From an uncultured Gellertiella sp. (GTDB taxonomy: Bacteria; Pseudomonadota; Alphaproteobacteria; Rhizobiales; Rhizobiaceae): a stretch of DNA of 64,000 nucleotides. Where the stretch lies: the NCBI RefSeq assembly GCF_963457605.1, contig NZ_OY735139.1, positions 2,820,001 through 2,884,000 of the forward strand. The letters run 5' to 3'. The notes beneath the pieces were generated by a model. It searched no databases. It worked only from the letters and a program-made list of their open reading frames with translations, and was not told the DNA's origin. Within the stretch, counting starts at the first letter, position 1. Each line of letters begins with the position of its first letter. This document shows positions 35,807 to 42,176 of this stretch, piece after piece. The position numbers were made by a program, and so were the translations under genes.

Positions 35807-37000
35807 ATGGCGCGGGCATTAAACAAGCTGACAGATGCAACTTGCAAAGCGGCTTCAATCGCGGGTCGCCTTGGCGACGGCGGCGGGCTTTACCTGCATG
35901 TGAAGCCTTCCGGCTCGAAATCCTGGGCCTTCATCTGGAAACAGGAGGGAAACCGCTTCGAAATGGGGCTTGGTGCCTATCCAACGGTCAAGCTTGCCAA
36001 GGCTCGCGAACTGGCGACCTCGCACCGGCAGGCGATTTCCGAGGGCAGAAACCCCATTGCCGAAAAGCAGAAAACTGAAATCCCTTCCTTCCTCGATTGT
36101 GCCGATACCTTCCTGAAGTCGATGGAAGGGCAATGGCGCAATGAGAAGCACCGGGCGCAATGGCGCATGACGGTGACGGAATACACGAAAGCGATGCATC
36201 ATAAGTCGGTTGCCGAGATTGGCACCGATGATGTTTTGAAAGTGCTATCGCCGATGTGGCAAGAGAAGCCGGAAACCGCCTCTCGGCTTCGCGGACGGCT
36301 CGAGCGGATACTGGATTTCGCCAAGGTGCGCGGCTGGCGAACGGGAGAAAATCCGGCTTTATGGCGCGGCCATCTGAAATCCATTCTTCCTGCCCGGCAA
36401 AAGCTGACACGCGGCCACCACGCGGCCATGCCGTACTCTGCCGTTCCTGCGTTCATGCGGGAGCTTTCCAGTCGTGAGGCGATGGCAGCACGCGGGCTCG
36501 AGTTTCTCATTCTCACGGCTGCGCGGTCCGGCGAAGTGCTTGGCGCAACGTGGTCTGAAATCGATCTGGATAACGCGATATGGACGGTTCCTGCCAATCG
36601 GATGAAGGCAGGCAAAGAACATCGTGTGCCACTGACACCTCGCGCGCTTGCTATTGCCAAAGCGCTGCACGAAACCCGGTTTTCTGATTGGGTCTTTCCC
36701 GGTCAAAGGCTAAATCGGCCTCTTTCCGGCATGTCCTTTGACAAGCTCATGGAACGCGTTGGCGTTGATCAATATACCGTGCACGGCTTCCGCTCCGCTT
36801 TCCGCGACTGGGTTGGCGATGAAACCCATTTCCCGCGCGAGGTTGCTGAACAAGCCTTGGCGCATCGCGTCGGCGATGCCACCGAGCGCGCTTACCGTCG
36901 GGCTGACGCGCTGGAAAAGAGACGTAAGCTAATGGAAGCTTGGGAGACATTTATTGGGGGATTAAGGCCGGGAAACGTAGTGAGGTTGGCTTCCAATTAG
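35807..37000 (+). CDS. tyrosine-type site-specific integrase, P4-like (DUF4102)
   Basis: 397 residues. The N-terminal arm-binding domain is of the P4/DUF4102 type (DGGGLYLHVKPSGSKSWAF, MGLGAYPTVKLAKARELA). The SAM-like core-binding domain and a complete catalytic domain follow: Arg240 in TAARSGEVLGATW, His326 and Arg329 in HGFRSAFRDW, His353 in LAHRVGD, and the nucleophile Tyr363 in AYRRADAL. All active-site residues are present, so the enzyme should be competent. P4-type integrases usually target tRNA genes; here the target is a lysR coding sequence. It is the first gene at the left end, reading inward. Confidence 0.94.
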   Translation: MARALNKLTDATCKAASIAGRLGDGGGLYLHVKPSGSKSWAFIWKQEGNRFEMGLGAYPTVKLAKARELATSHRQAISEGRNPIAEKQKTEIPSFLDCADTFLKSMEGQWRNEKHRAQWRMTVTEYTKAMHHKSVAEIGTDDVLKVLSPMWQEKPETASRLRGRLERILDFAKVRGWRTGENPALWRGHLKSILPARQKLTRGHHAAMPYSAVPAFMRELSSREAMAARGLEFLILTAARSGEVLGATWSEIDLDNAIWTVPANRMKAGKEHRVPLTPRALAIAKALHETRFSDWVFPGQRLNRPLSGMSFDKLMERVGVDQYTVHGFRSAFRDWVGDETHFPREVAEQALAHRVGDATERAYRRADALEKRRKLMEAWETFIGGLRPGNVVRLASN

Positions 37001-37125
37001 ATTTCAGCATTTGAGGGCTCAGTCGAAATCAACTACGGTAGCCATAGGGATAGGACGGCCATCCGATAAGCCGGAATAGCACCCCCGGTTTCCCTGACTT
37101 TCCTCGCGGTGCCATCGGGTGCACG

Positions 37126-37908
37126 ATGCCGAACTTCGAACACGCAATCAGTTGGGCCTCGCATAGTGGCGACGTTGAATTTGAACTTTCAGCAACCGAT
37201 TGGGAGGGCCTTGAAAGTGCGTACGAGCGAGTGATTAGTCATGAGCAAAGGGAAGAATTTCTCAACATCTGCCAAGTTTACTTGAATGCCCGGCATTCCG
37301 AATTAAACGCGGCGAAACCGAGTGAAATCCGAGAAATTGCTGAAAAAATTTATGGTTCGATTAAGCCGTTTATCAACTTCGCTCAAACCGGTTCAATTAG
37401 CGGCGGTAGCGTGGATCGAACGGATGCTCGTATGCTATTCACTAATCTGCTTGAGAGAGAGCTTTCACAGAGGCCTCTCAACATCACATGTGAGAACCCA
37501 TGTGCCCGCACGGAAGATGGCGGTGACAATATGCCATCTCTTGAGATGGAGGCCACACTAACCACTTTTCTGCTTGGCATGGTTGCCAAGCGCTTGCAAT
37601 CTTCATTTGATGCAATATTGGGCCAACAAGCGCTCTCGGCTCTTTCGCAGAATGGGTTCAGGAACGGCGATGCTATTTCTAATTTCCTTGCAGCAGCAAA
37701 GGAGTGGGCGACAAAGCACAGATTGCCCAAAGCGTCGCATAGTTCGAAAGCTCGAAAATGCGACAATGCGGGTGAGCTTGCACATTTCTTAAAGTTGGCC
37801 CTAGGCCAATTTCCTACTCCCTACAATTATAAACTTAACGCTACCGCAATAGCAGATCGGCTCAAAAAAGTGACGACTGCCCTAAACAGGCGAAATCGGG
37901 GTTCATAG
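37126..37908 (+). CDS. hypothetical protein of the element
   Basis: 260 residues with no recognised domain. Composition is mostly helical, with acidic N-terminal parts and a basic C terminus (ADRLKKVTTALNRRNRGS). Its base composition is clearly poorer in GC than the chromosome around it, marking it as foreign cargo. It stands alone between the integrase and the HTH gene with its own short upstream gap (125 bases). Because the rest of the element is compact and regulatory, this gene is the best candidate for variable cargo such as a defence function, but no motif supports that. Confidence 0.65.
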   Translation: MPNFEHAISWASHSGDVEFELSATDWEGLESAYERVISHEQREEFLNICQVYLNARHSELNAAKPSEIREIAEKIYGSIKPFINFAQTGSISGGSVDRTDARMLFTNLLERELSQRPLNITCENPCARTEDGGDNMPSLEMEATLTTFLLGMVAKRLQSSFDAILGQQALSALSQNGFRNGDAISNFLAAAKEWATKHRLPKASHSSKARKCDNAGELAHFLKLALGQFPTPYNYKLNATAIADRLKKVTTALNRRNRGS

Positions 37909-37976
37909 CCTCTGATGGCGGGGCTTGCATTTGCCCTCATTATTCTCGTTTCCGGATGTGATTGATAGACAGACCC

Positions 37977-38225
37977 ATGACGAACTCGCAAGGGTACGCG
38001 CCGGACGTTGAACTCTCCGGCTGGAATGACTTTATGCAAAAAGTCGCAGTCACCATTCCCGAAGCCACGGCAATGTCCGGCCTCGGTAGAACTTTCCTCT
38101 ACAAGCTTTTCAATGAGGGCAAGCTCACGCCGCGCAAGGCGGGGAAGCGAACGCTCATCCTTGTGAGCGAGCTTGAGGCATATCTGAACAATCTCCCCAA
38201 GGGAGGTGCGTTCAATGCAGCTTGA
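37977..38225 (+). CDS. AlpA/excisionase-type helix-turn-helix protein
   Basis: 82 residues. The centre reads VAVTIPEATAMSGLGRTFLYKLFNEGKLTPRKAGKRTLIL, a MerR-like single HTH with wing as in AlpA and Xis-like proteins (HTH_17 group): the strand-turn at GRTFLYKL then VSELEAYLN. Such proteins activate the integrase or direct excision in P4-type elements. An in-frame TTG at 37962 would add five residues. The 3' end overlaps the next gene by 11 bases, starting a run of coupled genes. Confidence 0.8.
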   Translation: MTNSQGYAPDVELSGWNDFMQKVAVTIPEATAMSGLGRTFLYKLFNEGKLTPRKAGKRTLILVSELEAYLNNLPKGGAFNAA

Positions 38226-38424
38226 AAATGAAAACCCGGCAGCGCTTGCAGGCGCTAGCCGGGTCGAGGATACCACGTCCCTCCACGGAACCGGTCTCAT
38301 AACCTACAGTATCGCTGACGCTATGAGCTTTCAAGCGACATATGTGTCAACTCGCTACCGGCTTTCGCCATGTATGGCCCGGCTTGTCTGCCAACTGGCA
38401 GAAATCGGCGGGAGGCTCGCATGA
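38215..38424 (+). CDS. small protein of the element
   Basis: 69 residues, starting MQLENENPAALAGASRV. The C-terminal half (STRYRLSPCMARLVCQLAEIGG) has the look of a short helix pair seen in many rhizobial prophage or element proteins. Starts inside the end of the HTH gene and ends in an ATGA overlap with the next gene, so translation is coupled on both sides. Function unknown. Confidence 0.6.
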   Translation: MQLENENPAALAGASRVEDTTSLHGTGLITYSIADAMSFQATYVSTRYRLSPCMARLVCQLAEIGGRLA

Positions 38425-38762
38425 TGGCTTTCCAGCTAGATAGTTCCGAACCGATCATGAATGCGTCTCTACCGTGGGTCTCTGCCGATTTCTCGCTACG
38501 GGAAGAAGCCGACGCCTATCGGGCAGTTGTCGCGGTCCTTAATCCATCGTGGCGGGTCATAGTGTGCCGCGATGCAATCCAATGGATCGTGCAGCGGCGG
38601 GCCGGTCAAAGGCACGGCAGGGCGCGATGGGAAGCCAAGTCCTTCCATCGTCTGAAGACCGGACTATTGCGCCGGGTCCGGCAGCGGGCAGGCGAATGTG
38701 ATGCAACTGCGCTCAATATCCTGATGGCGCTACCGGCAGTGATGGGGGGCGCTCATGAGTAA
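38421..38762 (+). CDS. small basic protein of the element
   Basis: 113 residues, starting at the ATGA shared with the previous stop. The centre is Trp/Arg-rich (LNPSWRVIVCRDAIQWIVQRRAGQRHG), followed by a basic helix (LKTGLLRRVRQRAGECDATAL), which suggests nucleic-acid binding. The last eight bases overlap the following start. No named family recognised; similar genes are common in rhizobial integrated elements. Confidence 0.62.
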   Translation: MMAFQLDSSEPIMNASLPWVSADFSLREEADAYRAVVAVLNPSWRVIVCRDAIQWIVQRRAGQRHGRARWEAKSFHRLKTGLLRRVRQRAGECDATALNILMALPAVMGGAHE

Positions 38763-39048
38763 ACGCTTCTCGATTGTCTACCGCGTAGAGCCGGACGGAT
38801 CAGCAACGCGGCTCATAGGTCGCAATGCGTGGGCCTTGCTGGAGCTGCATCGGATGGGGAGATGCGGTTGCACGCCGATCACCACGCCGGGGCCGCGCTG
38901 GAGTGCATATGTGCTTAATCTGCGCAATCTTGGCCTTAGTATCAGCACTATATATGAAAACCACGAGGGCAAGTTTCCCGGCTCTCATGCGCGCTATGTG
39001 CTGAATTCCAGCGTCTCCATCCTGGAGGTAGTGGATGGCAAGGCATAA
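38755..39048 (+). CDS. winged-helix domain protein of the element
   Basis: 97 residues. The core ALLELHRMGRCGCTPITTPGPRWSAYVLNLRNLGLSI is a winged-helix type sequence often annotated in alphaproteobacterial phages and elements: helix, recognition turn at TPGPRWSAYV, then a wing leading to HEGKFPGSHARYVL. A small regulator or structural DNA-binding protein is likely. It overlaps both neighbours (8 and 14 bases). Confidence 0.68.
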   Translation: MSKRFSIVYRVEPDGSATRLIGRNAWALLELHRMGRCGCTPITTPGPRWSAYVLNLRNLGLSISTIYENHEGKFPGSHARYVLNSSVSILEVVDGKA

Positions 39049-39481
39049 TGCCAAGGGCCGGTCAAAGGTGGAGGCGCGCCATGTGCGCCTCTACCATTCC
39101 ATGCTGGTCTGCCCTGCATGGCTTGCACTCTCACCGAACGAGCGATGCGTATACATTGAAATCGCGCAGAGATACAACGGGGCGAACAATGGGTTTATCG
39201 CCTATGCGGTCCGGGAAGGTGCGGATGCCCTGAGGCTATCTAAAAACACGGTTGCGCGATGCATTGAGCAGCTAATTACGCTGGGGTTTCTAGAAATCGT
39301 GGTGAAAGGCAGCTTCAATATGAAGAAAGGCCACGCAACTGAATACCGCCTCACGGATTTTGCGTGCAACCGAACCAATCAACTGCCGTCCAAAGCGTTC
39401 ATGAGATGGGGCCGCGAACGGCGAAAAGAAAAAAACACGGTGTCACCCGGGACCGCAACAGTACCTGACATGACACCGTGA
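39035..39481 (+). CDS. HTH protein of the element, possibly replication-linked
   Basis: 148 residues. After a short basic start (MARHNAKGRSKVEARHVRL) it shows LSPNERCVYIEIAQRYNGANN and then a GntR/MarR-like winged helix (EGADALRLSKNTVARCIEQL ... LGFLEIV). This pattern occurs in phage and plasmid replication or partner proteins. Its last 45 bases overlap the first of the CACGGTGTCA repeats that run on downstream, as many replication initiators sit next to their own iterons; that link is an inference. Overlaps the previous gene by 14 bases. Confidence 0.65.
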   Translation: MARHNAKGRSKVEARHVRLYHSMLVCPAWLALSPNERCVYIEIAQRYNGANNGFIAYAVREGADALRLSKNTVARCIEQLITLGFLEIVVKGSFNMKKGHATEYRLTDFACNRTNQLPSKAFMRWGRERRKEKNTVSPGTATVPDMTP

Positions 39482-39565
39482 CCATGAAACAAGCATGAAA
39501 TTTGGGCTTCACAGTCTCTCTGATGACACTGTGAAGCCTCTTTGCGACGGTCGCACGGTGTCACC
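39436..39565. repeat. cluster of direct and inverted repeats inside the element
   Basis: CACGGTGTCA at 39436-39445 is mirrored by TGACACCGTG at 39471-39480 and repeated directly at 39554-39563 (with CC following as at the first copy). Between them lies a hairpin with arms GCTTCACAGT (39506-39515) and ACTGTGAAGC (39528-39537). The cluster straddles the end of one gene and a non-coding gap of about 200 bases, a pattern fitting iterons, an origin or a regulatory array. Confidence 0.65.
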
Positions 39566-39682
39566 ACAGGTACACTTATAGTTACCATGGGAGGGGCCAC
39601 CCAACAGTGAGACAACACGACAGAAGCAGCTTTGCACGATCAGCACCTTCCACATGATTTCGGTTAAATGGAGAAGCGCAAA

Positions 39683-40282
39683 ATGGGTGGACCGGGTTCC
39701 GGAAATCCTTGGAGAGCATCGCGCGACAATTGCGAAGCCTATACCCGCGTCGATATTCGGTATCTGCGAAAGCGTGGGATGCTCGCGCCGGGATGTTCCG
39801 GCTCGCTGTCATGGAACCGAGGTGGTGAGCCTGCCGGTTATATCCGCTTCAAGACCCACTTCCACGAAATCGAGCTGATCTATCGGTATCGTCAATCCGG
39901 CGATGAAGACTGGCAGGACGTGAACGAGCGCATTCCGCTGGTGACTACCGATCAGTATCTTGGCGGGCGTCGCCGCTGGCTTGTGTGTCTGTCATGCCGA
40001 CGGCGTTGCGCCGTCCTTTACGGCGGCACGCATTACCGTTGCCGCAAGTGCTGGAACCTTGCTTACAAATCCCAACACGAGCCGCCGCACGAGCGGGCAT
40101 ACAGCCAAGCGCAAAAACTTCGGCAGCGCCTTGGCGGGTCTCAATGCCTTGACGATCCATTTCCGGAAAAGCCCAAAGGGATGCATCGCCGAACCTATGA
40201 CCGCCTATGGCAGAAGGGGGAGGCGCTGGAGGACGCGGCAGATGCGCAATTTGCAATGATGGTCGCGGCGTATCTTCGGTGA
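39683..40282 (+). CDS. Zn-ribbon protein at the right end of the element
   Basis: 199 residues. It opens GGPGSGNPWRASRD, a start shared with many rhizobial phage or element proteins. Two CxxC-type pairs (CLSCRRRC and CRKCW), about 20 residues apart, form a probable zinc ribbon around residues 105-130. The C-terminal half is helical and charged. Start chosen by GGAG nine bases upstream; ATG 39668 is in frame too. No catalytic residues seen; nucleic-acid binding is likely. Confidence 0.68.
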   Translation: MGGPGSGNPWRASRDNCEAYTRVDIRYLRKRGMLAPGCSGSLSWNRGGEPAGYIRFKTHFHEIELIYRYRQSGDEDWQDVNERIPLVTTDQYLGGRRRWLVCLSCRRRCAVLYGGTHYRCRKCWNLAYKSQHEPPHERAYSQAQKLRQRLGGSQCLDDPFPEKPKGMHRRTYDRLWQKGEALEDAADAQFAMMVAAYLR

Positions 40283-40329
40283 CGCCAAAGGGCTTTTGCC
40301 GCCCCAAAGCGCTATCAACAACGAGCCAA

Positions 40330-40351
40330 GTTAGGGATTAGGTTAGGGACA
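40330..40351. repeat. right GTTAGGGA tandem repeat (probable integrase arm site)
   Basis: GTTAGGGATTAGGTTAGGGA plus CA: same spacing and orientation as the left copy, two mismatches in 22. Lies between the last element gene and the right attachment repeat. Confidence 0.65.
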
Positions 40352-40390
40352 GAAAACTTCCCAATTAGAAAACCCATTAAATTCAAATAT

Positions 40391-40507
40391 TTAGAGGAAT
40401 TTAATGGCGGACAGGGAGAGATGCAGCCGCTCGGCCGTGCGGGTGAGGTTGCCGTCATGGGCAACCGCATGGAAATAACGCAGGTGATGATAGTTCAGCT
40501 CGCTCAT
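40391..40507 (-). pseudogene. LysR regulator, 5' part, severed by the element
   Basis: Begins MSELNYHHLRYFHAVAHDGN, a classical LysR N terminus, and continues TRTAERLHLS, the first two helices of the HTH. It then crosses into element DNA (LSAIKFL) and stops. The remainder of the gene lies at 34877-35665. It is divergent from dabB with 98 bases between start codons, so the native promoter of the regulator is intact but yields only a 38-residue peptide. Confidence 0.82.
40406..40419. other. right attachment-site repeat (attR core)
   Basis: GGCGGACAGGGAGA, one mismatch to the left core. On the minus strand it reads SLSA where the LysR family has SQSA, so the altered base belongs to the element side of the recombination. 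Confidence 0.7.
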
Positions 40508-40515
40508 TCGTTCGT

Positions 40516-40533
40516 TTTTATAGAACGATAAAA
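40516..40533. promoter_or_regulatory. inverted repeat in the lysR-dabB intergenic region
   Basis: TTTTAT-AGAACG-ATAAAA, a 6+6 inverted repeat with a 6-base spacer in an AT-rich part of the 98-base divergent promoter region. Size and place suit a LysR-type operator controlling dabBA. Confidence 0.4.
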
Positions 40534-40605
40534 CAAAGACAATGAATTTTTTATCGAAATCCCCGACTGTTACGAGAAGGTCCTCTTCACCATTCGAGGC
40601 CCGAC

Positions 40606-42174
40606 ATGGCACATCTGTTACCTCTTCTCGTCCCGCTCTGCTTTTTTTCCGCCGCCCTGCTGGCAGCCAGTGCGCCGTCGTTTCGCCCGCGCCGAATGCT
40701 CGGATTTGTCGAACGGCTGGCTCTCCTGGCCGTCCTCGCCGCCCTTGCGGCAGCCTTTCTCCTTGTCCTGTCCCCACCGGGCACAAGTCCCGCCGTCGGG
40801 TTCGGCTTGCTTGCCGTCTCCCTGCGCCATGATCTCGTCAGCACCACGATGCTGGTTCTGGTGAGCTTCCTCGGCTGGATCATCATCCGCTTCAGTTCAA
40901 CCTATCTCGACGGCGAGGCGCGGCAGGGGGCTTTCGCAGCCTGGCTCGCCGCCACCCTGGCATCGGTTTCACTCTTCGCCGTCGCAGGAACATTGCTGCT
41001 GCTGGTTGCAAGTTTCGTGGCGACAAGCCTTTGCCTGCATCAGCTCCTGCTGTTTTATGGGCAGAGGCCGGGTGCGCGGCGGGCAGCGCGCAAGAAGTTC
41101 ATTCTGTCGCGCCTGGCGGATCTGAGCCTTGCCGGTGCCGCCCTGCTTCTGGCCCTCGGCTATGGGACAGGCGACATCGCCACCATTCTCGAAAGCGCCC
41201 GCGCGGGCAATGCGCCTGTGGGTGCAGGTGCGGCAGCGACGCTGATCGCCATTGCGGCCCTGTTGAAGTCCGCCCAGTTCCCGACCCATGGCTGGCTGAC
41301 CGAGGTCATGGAGTGCCCGACGCCGGTCTCTGCCCTGCTGCATGCCGGCATCGTCAATGCCGGGGGCTTCCTGCTGATCCGTTTCGCCGACATCCTGCTT
41401 CTGTCCCCCGCCACGCTCGGGGCGCTTGTGGTGACCGGTGGCTTTACCGCCCTGTTCGGCGGTCTGGTCATGCTGACACAGAGCGCGGTGAAGACCTCGC
41501 TTGCCTGGTCGACCGTGTCGCAGATGGGGTTCATGATCTTCCAGTGCGGGCTCGGCCTGTTTCCGGTCGCGCTTCTGCATATCGTCGCCCATTCCCTGTA
41601 CAAGGCTCATGCCTTTCTCTCCTCGGGACGTGCCGTGGAACAGGTCGTGGCCCTTCGCAGGCCGGGACCGGTGGCCATTCCCGACATCCAGGCGGTGGCA
41701 AGGGCGTTTCTGCTGGCAATCCTCATCTATGGCATTGCCGGTCTCGCCTTCGGCTTCTGGCACAAGCCGCCGCAGGCGATCGCGCTGGGTGCCATCCTGA
41801 TCTTCGGCGTGGCCTATCTCATTGCCCAGGGCCTGGCCGATGCCGCGCCACGGGAACTGACCTGGCGGATTTGCCTGCAGGCCAGTGTCGCGGCCACCGG
41901 CTATTTTGCCCTTCAGGCCGCAGCCTATGCCCTGCTGGCGAAAACCCTTCCCGCACCGCCACCCCCGGGGCCGCTGGAATGGGCGCTGATCGTGCTTGCC
42001 GTCGGCACCTTCGGCATCGTGGCCATCGCGCAATCCCTCTTCCCGCTCTGGGCCAGCCACCCGGCAACGGCAGGCCTGCGCGTCCATCTTCAGAATGGCC
42101 TTTATGTCAACGCCCTCTTCGACCGGCTGCTGAACCACACCGCCGCCCTCTCGCCTGTTTCCGGAAAGGACTGA
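40606..42174 (+). CDS. dabB: DabB, membrane subunit of a DAB-type inorganic carbon transporter
   Basis: 522 residues with ~13-14 hydrophobic helices, of the NuoL/MrpA proton-pumping antiporter superfamily. Landmarks: PTHGWLTEVMECPTPVSALL (trans-membrane helix 7-8 region with the essential Lys before it in LLKSAQFPTHGW) and HAGIVNAGGFLLIRF. TLAWSTVSQMGFM-type residues appear as SLAWSTVSQMGFMIF, and SLYKAHAFLSSG supplies the second Lys. Paired with DabA, such proteins use the proton gradient to drive CO2 hydration and bicarbonate accumulation. It is followed after two bases by the dabA start. The former regulator gene lies divergently upstream in broken form. Confidence 0.9.
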   Translation: MAHLLPLLVPLCFFSAALLAASAPSFRPRRMLGFVERLALLAVLAALAAAFLLVLSPPGTSPAVGFGLLAVSLRHDLVSTTMLVLVSFLGWIIIRFSSTYLDGEARQGAFAAWLAATLASVSLFAVAGTLLLLVASFVATSLCLHQLLLFYGQRPGARRAARKKFILSRLADLSLAGAALLLALGYGTGDIATILESARAGNAPVGAGAAATLIAIAALLKSAQFPTHGWLTEVMECPTPVSALLHAGIVNAGGFLLIRFADILLLSPATLGALVVTGGFTALFGGLVMLTQSAVKTSLAWSTVSQMGFMIFQCGLGLFPVALLHIVAHSLYKAHAFLSSGRAVEQVVALRRPGPVAIPDIQAVARAFLLAILIYGIAGLAFGFWHKPPQAIALGAILIFGVAYLIAQGLADAAPRELTWRICLQASVAATGYFALQAAAYALLAKTLPAPPPPGPLEWALIVLAVGTFGIVAIAQSLFPLWASHPATAGLRVHLQNGLYVNALFDRLLNHTAALSPVSGKD

Positions 42175-42176
42175 TC

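Larger units (their letters stand above)
35648..40419 (+). mobile_element. 4.75-kb integrative element inserted in a lysR gene
   Basis: Bounded by a 14-base imperfect direct repeat, GGCGGACTGGGAGA at 35648-35661 and GGCGGACAGGGAGA at 40406-40419 (13 of 14 match), where the two halves of a LysR gene meet the element. Content in order: tyrosine integrase, unknown 260-residue protein, AlpA-like HTH, five small closely packed genes, and a Zn-ribbon protein, all on the plus strand. Tandem GTTAGGGA repeats lie just inside both ends. No capsid, conjugation or toxin genes are recognised, so it may be a satellite or a minimal integrative element that depends on a helper. Codon use and base composition are less GC-rich than the flanks, notably 37.1-37.9 kb. 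Confidence 0.85.

Noticed and set aside
37126-40282. Element as a known prophage
   Set aside because: No capsid, portal, terminase, tail or lysis gene is present; only integrase, HTH and small proteins.
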